Part shown: positions 30,522 to 40,294 of the stretch, in pieces
How the letters are laid out: every line of letters begins with the position of its first letter
Numbering within the stretch: the first letter of the stretch is position 1
Origin: Craspedostauros australis
Lineage: Eukaryota > Bacillariophyta > Bacillariophyceae > Mastogloiales > Achnanthaceae
Direction: 5' to 3'
DNA: 64,000 nucleotides
Assembly: GCA_026770025.1 (NCBI GenBank)
Contig: JAMXDE010000016.1
Location: 1,240,001 to 1,304,000 of the forward strand
Translations under genes and position numbers: made by a program
Notes under the pieces: generated by a model
Told to the model about the DNA's origin: nothing
Seen by the model: the letters and a program-made list of their open reading frames with translations, nothing else
Databases searched by the model: none

Positions 30522-31301
30522 CTAGGAAAGCAGGATTTCTCGTCGATCTTCGTCCAGAAAGTCGATCTTGCTGTCATCGGGAACTCCATTGCTGCCCTTC
30601 TGCAGCTGCGGGATCTCCACCGTATCGATGAAGAGGCCGAGGAGACATTCGGCGCGCGTCATGGCGAAGAGGGGATCGTCCTTGACCTTGTCGTTGACGT
30701 CGTCGATGTCCAATGCGTCCTCCCCCTTCAGCACGCCGAAGGTCCCCCACTCATTGAACTTGTCGATCCAACCAACCTGCGCGGCCTTGGCGTAGAGCGT
30801 CGTCTCCAGATCCTCCAAGCGAACGAGCACGCCGACGACGCGACCCGCGATCGTCTGCTCTTCCGCGACGGTCAATTTCATGCCGTCCTGGTCGCTGTTT
30901 TCCTGACGTTTGACGATGAAGTTGCTTGCGATGGAAGCTCCGGCCATGGCGACGTCGAGCGGTTGGGCGTTGTTGGATTTGTGCAGCACGCTGGTCGTGT
31001 CGGTGGCCCTGGTCTTGAGGGCCCCCGCCAGCGCGTTGATGGTGGTGGGATGCAGGGAGGGACGAATGCCCGTCTTCTCTCGCAGAGCATCGCCCTTGAT
31101 CTTCTCGGGAGCCTCGTCGTTGGCATCAGCGTCCGCTGCGGCATGCAGGCACGTGCGATCGGATGGCCGATGACATCGCGGCTCGCAACGAACGCTTTGA
31201 AACGCAATGTGAAATGATGACACCGTTGCACATTGGAGGAGAAATAGCACCACCAACAGGGACGTCGAGAGGGCGACGAGAGGGAGCTGTCTCCGAATCA
31301 T
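30522..31301 (-). CDS. predicted plastid protein of unknown function
   Basis: A 259-residue protein. The N-terminus has a hydrophobic signal peptide (LVALSTSLLVVLFLLQCA) ending VSS followed by Phe (SS|FHIAFQ), which resembles the diatom plastid-import motif, and then a basic Ser/Arg-rich transit-like stretch. The mature part is helical and contains the stretch GWIDKFNEWGTFGVLKGEDA and an acidic run DIDDVNDKVKDD. There is no obvious catalytic motif. It reads like one of the lineage-restricted plastid proteins of stramenopiles, but I cannot name the family. ATG 31301 is the only sensible start because the signal peptide follows directly. Confidence 0.75.
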   Translation of the reverse strand: MIRRQLPLVALSTSLLVVLFLLQCATVSSFHIAFQSVRCEPRCHRPSDRTCLHAAADADANDEAPEKIKGDALREKTGIRPSLHPTTINALAGALKTRATDTTSVLHKSNNAQPLDVAMAGASIASNFIVKRQENSDQDGMKLTVAEEQTIAGRVVGVLVRLEDLETTLYAKAAQVGWIDKFNEWGTFGVLKGEDALDIDDVNDKVKDDPLFAMTRAECLLGLFIDTVEIPQLQKGSNGVPDDSKIDFLDEDRREILLS

Positions 31302-32759
31302 GGTGGCGAATTGGTCTCAACTAGCAAAAACGGGTGACTTATTGTTGCTTGCACGTCGTTGTTGATGATGTCGCACGCGGAGTGCCCGCAGTGATGCTCC
31401 CCCACTCTTGTCTTGCCCTCTTGCTTGTCGTCGTACGCAGTTGCAACATGCTGGTGGGAAACACCATCGTTCCAACGACGCCACATCGTTTTGTTGGCTG
31501 TTTGTGTGTGGTTGTTGATGCGTCATCAAGATCTCGTGATTAAATTACGTCACCGTGGATGACGGGACTATTGACGCACTTGTATAGTCCCTAATATGGC
31601 GGGAGTTTCGCCATTCCCACCAAGAAAAGCACAACGTAAAAATGATTGGTCATTTGGTGAACAACAAGAATGATGACCAAATAAATTCGTCGATCATTGG
31701 CCATGTTCGTCCAACAAGATGTCGCACCTCGGAGGGAAGCCTTGGTGGACAGAAAGCACACGGCATCGCACACACGACCACAACAGCAATCGTCAACCGA
31801 GAAAAATGAACAACGGGAACGATTTGCGCCAATCGCCAAGCCGAAATTTTTTGTGGGACGTCTGCCGTTGGTGGGAACGCAACAGACAAATGTTACGAGG
31901 AGATTTTGGGACTTGCGCCTGCTGGTGTCAAGGAGAGATGCGGTGGAGAGTGAAAAATGGGGAGCGATGGACTGTGGGTGGTGGCGGGCTTCATGGTACT
32001 CGCGCGAGAGTGTAGCTCGCACAACAGATACCAGGGTTGGATCGTCGGACTGCAAGAAGGGACGGCGTACAACACAGAGAGCGACAGCAAGAGTGACAGC
32101 AAGAGTGACAGAGAAAGAGAGAAACGAAATCACACGGACAGAGAAGATCGTCGACAGTTGTGGAAAGACTCCTCCGCGACGGGCCGTCAAACAGGGAGAT
32201 CCCAATCAACCTCCTTGCGTTCTTGCGCTCTTCCTTTCTTGCTTCCTCGCTTCCTCGCTTCTCTCGTTCGATCATTGACGAAGCATCAACTCACGTCACC
32301 ACCAGAGCACCATCGCTCGGACTCCACCATACTCCACCATACTAATACTAACAGTAATAATAGTAATACTCTGCTCTGCTTCATCCGCCGCTGCACGCAG
32401 GAGGGAAAAGCGGCAGCAACATTTGGAGGCAGAGAGCGGAAGGAACATCATCGTTGGAGGCATCACTGCCATAGAGTGGCCTGCAGAGTGTGCTCTGCTC
32501 TACTCTACTCCACCGCATCCCATCCCATCCACAGTCACAGTCAGCGTAGAGTACTCTGGCTGACTTGGCAACAGGCGAACTCTCCTTGACACGACTTCAA
32601 CAACTCCCAAAGAACTTGCTTCTCGGTGCTGCCCTGCCTTCTGCTGTGCGCTCTATTTCGTCCATCGCTTTCACAAATAAACCACAGAGACACCACACGA
32701 CCATAATACCACAATCGACAGAGAGCAAAGCAACAAAGAACAACGTACGAGGAATCACA
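31302..32759. other. divergent upstream region
   Basis: A 1.46-kb gap between two genes that are transcribed away from each other. It contains a 193-codon frame at 31697-32278 with Arg/Ser/Thr-rich, noncoding-like translation and short AGTGACAGCA repeats near 32085-32110. I see no supported gene; it probably holds two promoters and leaders. Confidence 0.45.
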
Positions 32760-35363
32760 ATGGCAGCAGTCGGTGTTGACAACATGCGGGCCGATACATT
32801 GCCACAGCACAATTACAAGAGTACCATCCAGCATGGTGTGGCAGTTGGAGGTGCCAATAGCAATCTCAACATCAACATGAACAGCAATCTCAGCAGCAAC
32901 ATGAACAGCAGAATAAATGCCAACGGCGGCAGCTTGCAGCGGAAGAAGGCGTCCACTCCCGGTCAGCACGTGACCTTCGTGACATCGTCGCAGGTGATGG
33001 AGGTGGAGAAGATCTCTCCGTCGCGACGCATCGCAACGGCCCATGGTGTCAGCTTGGTATCGGTCGTCAGGGATGCCGATGCAGTCACAACCGACGACCA
33101 TGCTCAGCAGGGTGTCGGTCCGTCGCATGCGACTGGTGTGGGGGCAGCTGGCGTTGCGACAGGTGTTGTTGGAAGAGGTGCGCACGCGAATGCAAGCACA
33201 CACGCGAGCACACACATGAATGCAATCGCAGATATCTCTTCGGATGCAACGACCAACCAGACCAAGTCCGCGACAGACTCATTCAACGAAGGCCTCAATG
33301 CGGCGTACCAAACACTCAGTGGATTTGCGACGGGCATGATGGCCACCCCGTCAGGCGCTGCTGCTGCTGCGTCGCATCCTCGATCGGCCGGCCCCATGTC
33401 TCTGCGTCAAGCGCCACAGCACAATGCAGATGCTGTCGACGACGCGACGGGATCACGCTTCAAACTCACCCCGAGAACGATGAATCCCGATGATTATCAT
33501 CAGCGCGTGGAGTCATCCAATCTCTACACTCTGCCGCAACAATTTCGCACACCCAGAACTGCCACTCAGCCGGTGGTCAACAACAACAACAACAGCAACC
33601 AATGGACGACGTCGGGTTCCTTCCCTTCCCTGTCCGAATCATCGACCATGTCCTTTGGCATGTACGCGCCGCTCACTTTGAAGCATTCCGAATCGACGGC
33701 CACCACCCGATCCTCCAACTACAGCAGCGCCGGAGAACCCCTGTCGCCCACCAGCTTGGACGACAGCCTCAGCGACTCTCGCGGCCGCACCATGAGTCCG
33801 GGCACCAGCACGACGCCGTCGTTGCATCGAACATCGCCCATGGCGCGCATGCGGACCGGGGTGGGATTCGACGACAAGGACAAAGGAGACAGCAAGAAAC
33901 GATCGAAACACAAGGGGCAGACAGAGGAGCAGATCAAGGTCAAAAAGCAGCAGAACTGGAAGCGCAAGATGAAGATCGCCAAGGAGGAAAAGATCAGGGA
34001 GCAGAAGAGCATCGACGGCGCTTCGTTCGAACATCCGCCGCTCCCAAATCGTCGCAGACGCAGAAGGCAGACACCGGGCATCGGCTCCATATTTCAGCAG
34101 TACGTACCGAATCCGAGGGACATCATCAAGCTCATGAACACCACGTGCGGGTCTGCCTGCGATCAGCTTGTTTCAGCCGAGTCCGATGACGCAAGTTCGC
34201 GCGCCAGCGACGAATCCACGTGGAGCGGCAGCGATGATGATGACGACGATACCACGGAAAAGATGCGCACACCCACGCGTCCCAAGAACAACTCGGCGGA
34301 CGATCAGCACACGCCAAAGCATGCGGGAAGTCAGGGTTCGTCGTCCACGATCACTTCGTCGCAATCGGATGCGCGCAATCGCGTCGATCAAGCTCAGCAG
34401 CCTGCGAGCAATGAACAGAAGACAGCATTGGCGATGGACACGGATGATCCCCTCGCTTCGTCGGCAGCGGCAGTGGCAGCAGCGAGGGCGGCATTGTCCG
34501 CCTCGAAGGCGATTGTCACCACCAATTTCGACGACTTCAAACTTGAAGCCGTGAGTCCCAATCGAGATGAATCGAAGAATACGGCGACTGCCACTACTTC
34601 CACCAAACGAACACCCAAGGACAAAGCAGGCGCCGATCTGGAGCAGAATACCGCTCACCTCGATCGCGACCTGCGCCAGTTGCAAATCCACAACGAAAAG
34701 AGGAAGAAGCATGCGAATGGATCAAGCTTCTCGCCGAGATCAGTGCTGGAGACCGACCCGAAAGACAAGAATTTCATCAAATCCTTCGTGTACGAGCTAT
34801 GCTCGCACGGCTTTCGTTTCTCATGGCACAAGGAACCCTCCAGCGTCAAGGCGAACGAAATCATCCTCTTCATCAAGCGAGGTTTCCTCAAACCCGATGG
34901 ATGCTACTGCAGCCCCCGCATGGCTTGGTGCGACGTCCAAACCGACGAGGTCTACGGCGTGGATCTGTTCGAAATCAGCGCATTGGAAAAGGCGACGTCG
35001 CAGCATCTGCGAGATTATCCCTTCACGATCCCCGCCCGCAGCATCTTCATCCAGCTCACGCGGAATCAGAACTTCGTCTTTGAAGCCGCCACGGAAGCCG
35101 ATGCGCACACCTTCGTGCATGGTCTGCGTTGGCTCATCGCGCGGCTGTCCTTCAATTTGGTGATTGGAAATCTAGGTGTGAGCTGCGAGCTCTTCGATGT
35201 CTGCGATGCGAAGCACCAGGGCAGACGTGATCGATCGCAGCGCGGCGTCGCGGAACCCAACGTCGATAAGTCGCCCCAAACGCCGCTCGAGGAAGCCAAG
35301 TGGGCCAAGGCCATGGACGACGTCACAAATGAATGGGTTGGGAAGTACATCATTGACAGATAG
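32760..35363 (+). CDS. large polar protein with conserved C-terminal domain (possibly PH-like)
   Basis: An 867-residue protein starting at the first ATG in frame (32760, MAAVGVDN). The first 400 residues are low-complexity and rich in Asn, Ser, Thr and Ala. Residues about 385-430 are a highly basic, probably helical stretch (KKQQNWKRKMKIAKEEKIRE). An acidic Ser/Asp patch follows (SDDDDDDT). The only compact domain is at the C-terminus (about residues 665-800): FIKSFVYELCSHGFRFSWHK, then ANEIILFIKRGFLKPDG and FVFEAATEADAHTFVHGLRW. Its alternating strands and a final helix starting with a Trp are what a PH-like fold would show, and PH domains bind phosphoinositides or proteins. That assignment is inference. 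No signal peptide or membrane segment is seen. Confidence 0.7.
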   Translation: MAAVGVDNMRADTLPQHNYKSTIQHGVAVGGANSNLNINMNSNLSSNMNSRINANGGSLQRKKASTPGQHVTFVTSSQVMEVEKISPSRRIATAHGVSLVSVVRDADAVTTDDHAQQGVGPSHATGVGAAGVATGVVGRGAHANASTHASTHMNAIADISSDATTNQTKSATDSFNEGLNAAYQTLSGFATGMMATPSGAAAAASHPRSAGPMSLRQAPQHNADAVDDATGSRFKLTPRTMNPDDYHQRVESSNLYTLPQQFRTPRTATQPVVNNNNNSNQWTTSGSFPSLSESSTMSFGMYAPLTLKHSESTATTRSSNYSSAGEPLSPTSLDDSLSDSRGRTMSPGTSTTPSLHRTSPMARMRTGVGFDDKDKGDSKKRSKHKGQTEEQIKVKKQQNWKRKMKIAKEEKIREQKSIDGASFEHPPLPNRRRRRRQTPGIGSIFQQYVPNPRDIIKLMNTTCGSACDQLVSAESDDASSRASDESTWSGSDDDDDDTTEKMRTPTRPKNNSADDQHTPKHAGSQGSSSTITSSQSDARNRVDQAQQPASNEQKTALAMDTDDPLASSAAAVAAARAALSASKAIVTTNFDDFKLEAVSPNRDESKNTATATTSTKRTPKDKAGADLEQNTAHLDRDLRQLQIHNEKRKKHANGSSFSPRSVLETDPKDKNFIKSFVYELCSHGFRFSWHKEPSSVKANEIILFIKRGFLKPDGCYCSPRMAWCDVQTDEVYGVDLFEISALEKATSQHLRDYPFTIPARSIFIQLTRNQNFVFEAATEADAHTFVHGLRWLIARLSFNLVIGNLGVSCELFDVCDAKHQGRRDRSQRGVAEPNVDKSPQTPLEEAKWAKAMDDVTNEWVGKYIIDR

Positions 35364-35621
35364 GTCAATGTGCGAGTATAGTATTGTGATTTTTCAGAGG
35401 GAATATGAAACTGGCACTCTGCAACTACTACATATTAGATTACTTGCACAAACGATGATGGCACCATAGGGTGCAGAGTGAATGATGTATGACTTTGGTA
35501 TCGACGAACGAATAGTACTAGTGCGTGCATGACACGAGCATGGTATATGTGGTGGAGTATCGGTGGCTGCCACTCGTACCACTATTGAAGTATGGTACCC
35601 CAACGAACATTATTGGAGCAA

Positions 35622-37208
35622 TCAACCTTCAATTTCATCCAAACGAACTTCTTCGCCTCGCTCCAACTGTTTCTCAAGCTCGATCAATCTCCCGATGCCA
35701 TCGATCATGGTGTTGATCAGCTCCACCTCGCTGCGGCCAAGCCGTTCTGCATTGGCAATGTCGAATATGCCCGTGTACCGATTGTCTCTCTCGTTGAAAC
35801 GCGTGGACGCCTCCAGTTTCATGCGATGCAGCAGCTCTTCAAAACCAGGCTGCTGGCCGAGGCGAACCAACTTCACGTAAACGCTGGCACGCAGGCCCGT
35901 GCCGCAATTCGTCGGCGAGGTGTTCAGAAATCCCAGCTGCGGATCCGTGCTGAAGGACTGCCCGCGCTTCGCAAGCGCCTTCTCCAAGCGATGCAGAACA
36001 GCTGTCATGTTTGCAAAGACATCCTGCAATGATCCACCCTTCTGCATCGAGATTATGCGGAAGTGGTCATTATCATTGCACCAAATGACGGTGTTGGGAG
36101 ATTCCAACCGATCGCAGTACAAGCCACGTCCGTCAGGCCAGTCACGGCCAAGCCCTGCGAGGTTGGCGTACGCATCCGGGTCCTTGAACAAGATGTGCCT
36201 ATCGATCAAGTCGTTGTGCTGGGCATTCGTCATGTCCATGATGGAGTGGTACTGGCCACCAGGGAAGTCCTGTTCCACGCAGTCTCTCAGCAGCTGCTCA
36301 ACCTGCCTCCGCCGTTGCCGAGAGATGGCCGGCGTGAATGCGAATCCATCAACGGAACGTGAAGCTCTCATGCGCGTGTAGAGGATGTACTCTCCGGTGG
36401 GATCGATGGGTCGGAAGGTCACGTGTTTTGGATTCAGGTTGGTGACTTGCCGTTGCAATCTGACTTTCCGGCGTCCTTTGCCATCCAACTGACGATGAGA
36501 GGCATGCATGCGAGAGTCAGCTTCGGCTGATACCTTGGTGGTGCCATCGCTGGTGCGTGCCTTCTGCGTCATCCGCTTTTTGAGTTCGGCCATTCCGTGG
36601 TAGTCCTCCAGTATGGGTTGGAGCAACGGGCGGAAGACCTTGTAACATTCAGCGTCTCCCGCGTACACTCCCAAACCACGGGGCGGGTGTGCTCCCCACG
36701 GCAGCGCCACGCCAGCCTGGATGATGCTGTCCAAGGTAACGCCGTTTCGTGTTCTCTTGTTCTTGAGCTTGTCATACAATTCGGGTGTCAGATACTTGGC
36801 GAGTGGCGAATCCGGCCCATGCCGTCGAAAGTCGGGGTAGTTGCTATCCAAGCGAACCTTGTGCATGCTGCGATCTGGGCCTGTGCCGAAGCGCTGTTGC
36901 TTGATAGTGCCCACAGCACCTGCGCCATCGCCATCTCTGTGGCCGTAGACCTGAAGACTGTCACCCCCGACATGCTTCGCATGGGCTGGGGTACCCGAGC
37001 GGAACCAATCGCACGAAGTTGTCTCAATCTGCCCACCCAGCGATCTCACTGGGTCAACACTTCGATTGCTCGCGATGCTGGCAGCACGGACGCGTTGCTC
37101 ACTCCGTCCCTTGCCCTGCTCGTTCTCCAGAACAAAGGCAGTTCCACCCACCACGATCAATGGAATCCCGACCCTCGAAAAGGACCGCAGCGCCGCTTTT
37201 CGCAGCAT
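35622..37208 (-). CDS. phosphagen (guanidino) kinase-like protein, atypical active site
   Basis: A 528-residue protein of the ATP:guanido phosphotransferase family, which moves phosphate between ATP and a guanidino compound such as arginine, creatine or taurocyamine. The N-terminal helical domain is seen in NYPDFRRHGPDSPLAKYLTP, and the catalytic domain in LYTRMRASRSVDGF, DHFRIISMQKGG and GTGLRASV. The nucleotide-binding arginines are kept. Two key residues differ: the reactive Cys of the CPTN(L/I)GT signature is Ser431 (SPTNCGT), with a Cys four residues later, and the NEED motif reads NDND (Asn380 at the catalytic Glu site). The start is the first ATG, 37208; the basic, hydrophobic N-terminus (MLRKAALRSFSRVGIPLIVV) suggests a mitochondrial presequence. 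The substrate is unknown. Confidence 0.85.
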   Translation of the reverse strand: MLRKAALRSFSRVGIPLIVVGGTAFVLENEQGKGRSEQRVRAASIASNRSVDPVRSLGGQIETTSCDWFRSGTPAHAKHVGGDSLQVYGHRDGDGAGAVGTIKQQRFGTGPDRSMHKVRLDSNYPDFRRHGPDSPLAKYLTPELYDKLKNKRTRNGVTLDSIIQAGVALPWGAHPPRGLGVYAGDAECYKVFRPLLQPILEDYHGMAELKKRMTQKARTSDGTTKVSAEADSRMHASHRQLDGKGRRKVRLQRQVTNLNPKHVTFRPIDPTGEYILYTRMRASRSVDGFAFTPAISRQRRRQVEQLLRDCVEQDFPGGQYHSIMDMTNAQHNDLIDRHILFKDPDAYANLAGLGRDWPDGRGLYCDRLESPNTVIWCNDNDHFRIISMQKGGSLQDVFANMTAVLHRLEKALAKRGQSFSTDPQLGFLNTSPTNCGTGLRASVYVKLVRLGQQPGFEELLHRMKLEASTRFNERDNRYTGIFDIANAERLGRSEVELINTMIDGIGRLIELEKQLERGEEVRLDEIEG

Positions 37209-37861
37209 CTTCTCCTCACACTCTGAGTTGTCGTTGGTTTGCACAAGTACGGCGCCAGTATGTGTGCGATGTATTGCCTGTATGGATGCCGCCTTTAGCC
37301 TTGTCGCTTTTTGTGCCGCCTGATGTTGTGTTCACATCAAATCAGCATCTCTTTGCATCTTTTCGCCATCCATCTCTTCGAGAAGAGAGAGGAGGATGGT
37401 ACCAAACCGAGCCATTCTCATCCGCGTGGCTCGGTGGACTCTCTCTGTTCCCTTGTCTCCCTGTTGGTCGTGGTCGTCGTGGTTGTTCTTTTTGCGCAGA
37501 GATTCGAAAAAGTATCCAAGACATCAACAGGAACATCGCTGTGGAAACGCTGAAGCCTATGTATTTTAACCTAGAGAAGGAGTTGTTGGCTTCTGCGTTC
37601 GCGTCAATGGATGGCCAAATTCCTGAGTCGTGGTTGTTTCAGTGATTCTTGATGTGCCTGATGTTCTGCGAGATGGGTGGTTGTGGTTGTGGTTGTGGTT
37701 GTGGTTGTGGTTGTGGTTGTGGGTGTGGGTGTGGGTGCGCATCGCTCTGTCGATGCAGGAGGGGACATCACTGCCATCGTTCAGCTGTTGTTGGCATCGA
37801 GCGTGCATCAGCAACCTTCGCTCCATCACGCATCGCCATCACAAGAGTCGAAGAAAGCAGG
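37209..37861. other. divergent upstream region
   Basis: Promoter and leader region shared by the phosphagen kinase gene (minus) and the methyltransferase gene (plus). It contains a GT-rich microsatellite listed separately. No other gene is seen. Confidence 0.5.
37678..37738. repeat. (TTGTGG)n microsatellite
   Basis: About seven copies of TTGTGG followed by three of GTGTGG. In one frame it reads as alternating Cys and Gly, which makes a spurious N-terminal extension of the next gene. Confidence 0.9.
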
Positions 37862-39013
37862 ATGGTGGTAACCAAGAGGAGCGTGACGGTAACCATCAAG
37901 TTTGTGCGCACCATCGCAGCTTTGGCTTGCATCATCGTCGCATCCGCAAAGTCTGATCGCCATGCATTCATCCCACCGTCATCATCGTCAACATCACCAG
38001 CCTCTGATGTTGTTCGATCCAAATTCATAGCCCAAAGCGAAATCAGGAGGAACAGAAATGTCCGTACGAGTGCGAACATCGGAGCAACAGCCACCAGCGA
38101 CGGTGATGCCATCACGCACACCGTCCATGGCGTCACTTGTCGGCAGGTTCCGCTTGATCTGCCCATCGTCGGAACCATCACGGTTCTCGAAGCCACAGCG
38201 GAAGCACAGGAGGATCTGGTCGACGTCGCCCTGCTTTTAGAGGATGAAGTTGATGCCGCGCAGTCGGATGGCATATCCAGCCTCGCTCTGGACGCTGGCG
38301 ACCCTTACGGTGCAGTGTTATGGCCTGCAGCATGGGCCGTGTCCAACTACCTGCTGACAGAATTCCAATCTCCATACAAGGATACTTCCAGTCATGATGA
38401 CAAGGGCAGCATCGAAGACAGCGACAGTAGCAGGGACGGTGATAATGACGACGACAACTCGCAGCAACCGCTACAAGGATTGACCATATGCGAGCTGGGG
38501 ACAGGCACGGGGCTCGTGTCGATGGCATCCATCAAGGGTGGCGCGAAACAGGTCATCGCGACGGATTACGAGCAGCTCGCGTTGTCGTTGACACAGTACG
38601 CTGCCATGGAATTGAATGGATGCGACATGCAACGGATGGAATTTGCGAAATTAGACATGTGCGATCACGACGGCACACCGTTGCCACAGGATGTCGACAT
38701 TGTCGTCGCAGCAGACATCATGTACGAAATTCCGACGGGGACTGCGATGGCGGTGCGTGCAGTGGAAGCCTTGAAGAATGGGTGCCGCGTCATTGTTGGA
38801 GACAGCCCCGGGCGGGCTGGCAGGCCCGCCTTTCTGGAAACGCTGAAGCAACTGGGAGTAAAGAATGCCATATTCCGCAATGCGATGGGACGGACATGTT
38901 CGGGACCTCGGCACGGACTTATCTGCGGCGCAAATTCCAAATCGGTATCCGAAACACCGAAGGAACTACCCGTTGCCATTATGGAACTGGATCCATCGTG
39001 TTTGGTGGATTAA
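37862..39013 (+). CDS. class I SAM-dependent methyltransferase (protein lysine type)
   Basis: A 383-residue protein. The core contains ICELGTGTGLVSMASIKGGA (SAM-binding motif I), then VIATDYE (motif II acidic residue) and DIVVAADIMYE (motif IV). DPYGAVLWPAAWAVSNYLL just before motif I matches the METTL20/METTL21-type family (Methyltransf_16), many of which methylate lysines on specific proteins. The protein substrate is not evident. ATG 37862 is chosen because it opens a basic and hydrophobic leader (IAALACIIVASA), which suggests import into an organelle; RHA|FIPP could be a plastid-type cleavage site. In-frame ATGs further upstream read through the TTGTGG microsatellite and are rejected. Before the retrotransposon insertion the gene was convergent with ANK2. 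Confidence 0.8.
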   Translation: MVVTKRSVTVTIKFVRTIAALACIIVASAKSDRHAFIPPSSSSTSPASDVVRSKFIAQSEIRRNRNVRTSANIGATATSDGDAITHTVHGVTCRQVPLDLPIVGTITVLEATAEAQEDLVDVALLLEDEVDAAQSDGISSLALDAGDPYGAVLWPAAWAVSNYLLTEFQSPYKDTSSHDDKGSIEDSDSSRDGDNDDDNSQQPLQGLTICELGTGTGLVSMASIKGGAKQVIATDYEQLALSLTQYAAMELNGCDMQRMEFAKLDMCDHDGTPLPQDVDIVVAADIMYEIPTGTAMAVRAVEALKNGCRVIVGDSPGRAGRPAFLETLKQLGVKNAIFRNAMGRTCSGPRHGLICGANSKSVSETPKELPVAIMELDPSCLVD

Positions 39014-39486
39014 CAGCTTCATGGCATGCCTATCGCCGCACCAACAACTGTATGAGGATTGATCGCCGTTTCAATTTCCACTTGGGTCAGCATATTCTCC
39101 ATCAGGTACCTCCCTCTCAAGTGAATCGTACGAGTAAGCCGAAGATGTGGGCTGTCCGCTACAGCATTCGTGACCGTCTACGCATCCGATTGAACTACGA
39201 GAAGCGAGTTTCCACAAAAGAGTCTTCGCGGACGAACGGTTGATTCGGAGGAAGATTTTGGAGCACACCATACGCGGAAGAAGGACGAAGTAGTCGTCAT
39301 GTTCAGCAACAGCAAGACGGATAGAACTGTGTGGCACTATACATAATATGCATGCATCACTGCAGAGACTGCTCATGTGCTCAGGCAGACACTCGTGCAT
39401 GTGACACTGAGTGCTATTTGACATGGAGTACTTGTACTACGTATGTGTATCATTCAAGAGAGGAACTGATCGAATGCCGCCTTCGG
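39014..39486. other. intergenic region
   Basis: Gap between the methyltransferase stop and the original stop codon of ANK2 (39487-39489, minus strand). No gene is seen. Confidence 0.5.
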
Positions 39487-39613
39487 TTACCCTCCGAGTT
39501 TGTACCATGGTTTCTCACGGGTTGCTTTGGCACGGGATGCTCCGCCTCGGCTCGCGTTGATTCTCTTCTTGGGGTGTTCTTGATTCAACAGTTTCAAAAT
39601 GCCACTGCACCCT
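39487..39613 (-). pseudogene. severed C-terminal tail of ANK2
   Basis: On the minus strand these bases continue the ANK2 reading frame after the target-site repeat ACCCT: Cys, then SGILKLLNQEHPKKRINASR and on to a TAA at 39487-39489. The intact ANK1 gene ends with the matching LLNEELPKKRI, which shows that this is the native 3' end of ANK2, cut off by the retrotransposon at 39614-46504. It encodes the last 40 residues of the uninterrupted protein and is now separated from the rest by 6.9 kb. Confidence 0.88.
39609..39613. repeat. target-site duplication, left (ACCCT)
   Basis: Five bases ACCCT directly before the 5' LTR, repeated at 46505-46509. Confidence 0.9.
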
Positions 39614-40133
39614 TGTGGGAATATTCCAATGACACGCATACTTTGTGACCTTGAGAGTGATCAAATTGTGTCGTGAATGAATTTTGTTCCTCACTCAAAT
39701 CAATCACGACTCCAGGAACCATGCGCGCCATTTTTTCAACAATGTTCCTTGTGTGTTATGTTCAATCAAAACACGGCGAAGATTCTGGATCGATCGTGGA
39801 TCTGGATAACTATCGACCAACCGAGCACGACCTCGGAGTGCCATCGCAACCCAAGACCAAATGAAGTACAACACGGTGTATTGCGAGGACCCAAATCGAA
39901 TGAGGATGATGATCACGACGAATTACACGGGAGATGCTGCTGACCCTGCAACTTGCATTCTGACAGAACAACATCTCGTCATCATCTCATAAACCGAGAG
40001 TTCAATCAACTCAACAACGCAAACCAACTAAATCGACAACTAACGATTACCAATTTACCTCCAAACCAGAGCCCACGATCTCACCACTGCACACGCCGGT
40101 CTCACAGTGCTGACATCTGGAACCAATATCACA
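39614..40133 (+). repeat. 5' LTR of element 1
   Basis: 520 bp, begins TGTGGGAATATTCC and ends AATATCACA. Read base by base against 45985-46504 with no difference seen. The short open frames inside are identical in both copies and are not genes. Confidence 0.96.
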
Positions 40134-40150
40134 CGCTTCCTCTGCGCAAC
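40132..40150 (+). other. putative primer-binding site (internal initiator tRNA)
   Basis: CACGCTTCCTCTGCGCAAC, starting with the last two LTR bases, is complementary at 17 of 19 positions to the D-arm region of the conserved eukaryotic initiator tRNA-Met as I recall it. Copia-type elements are known to prime from internally cleaved initiator tRNA rather than its 3' CCA end. The canonical TGGTATCAGAGC-type site is absent. Confidence 0.6.
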
Positions 40151-40294
40151 GTCAAGGCAAGTCACCTCTCGTAGCGCTATTCTACTGCAGGCCCAGGACA
40201 CGACAACACATTGCAATCCACAATCTCGTCTCCAGGCCCCACAAACAATCAAGTGTACCTATTTAACGACTGGTCAAACCAACTGGACGGAATC

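Noticed and set aside
31697-32278. 193-codon open frame on the plus strand
   Set aside because: Composition is rich in Arg, Ser and Thr, overlapping frames exist on both strands, and no motif or targeting signal is seen.
37649-37861. Upstream in-frame extension of the methyltransferase
   Set aside because: It reads through the TTGTGG microsatellite as alternating Cys-Gly; the leader peptide at ATG 37862 is a better start.
39673-39943. Short open frames of 63-88 codons inside the 5' LTR, repeated at 46044-46314
   Set aside because: They are identical only because the LTRs are identical, overlap each other in different frames, and have no domain; LTRs do not normally encode proteins.
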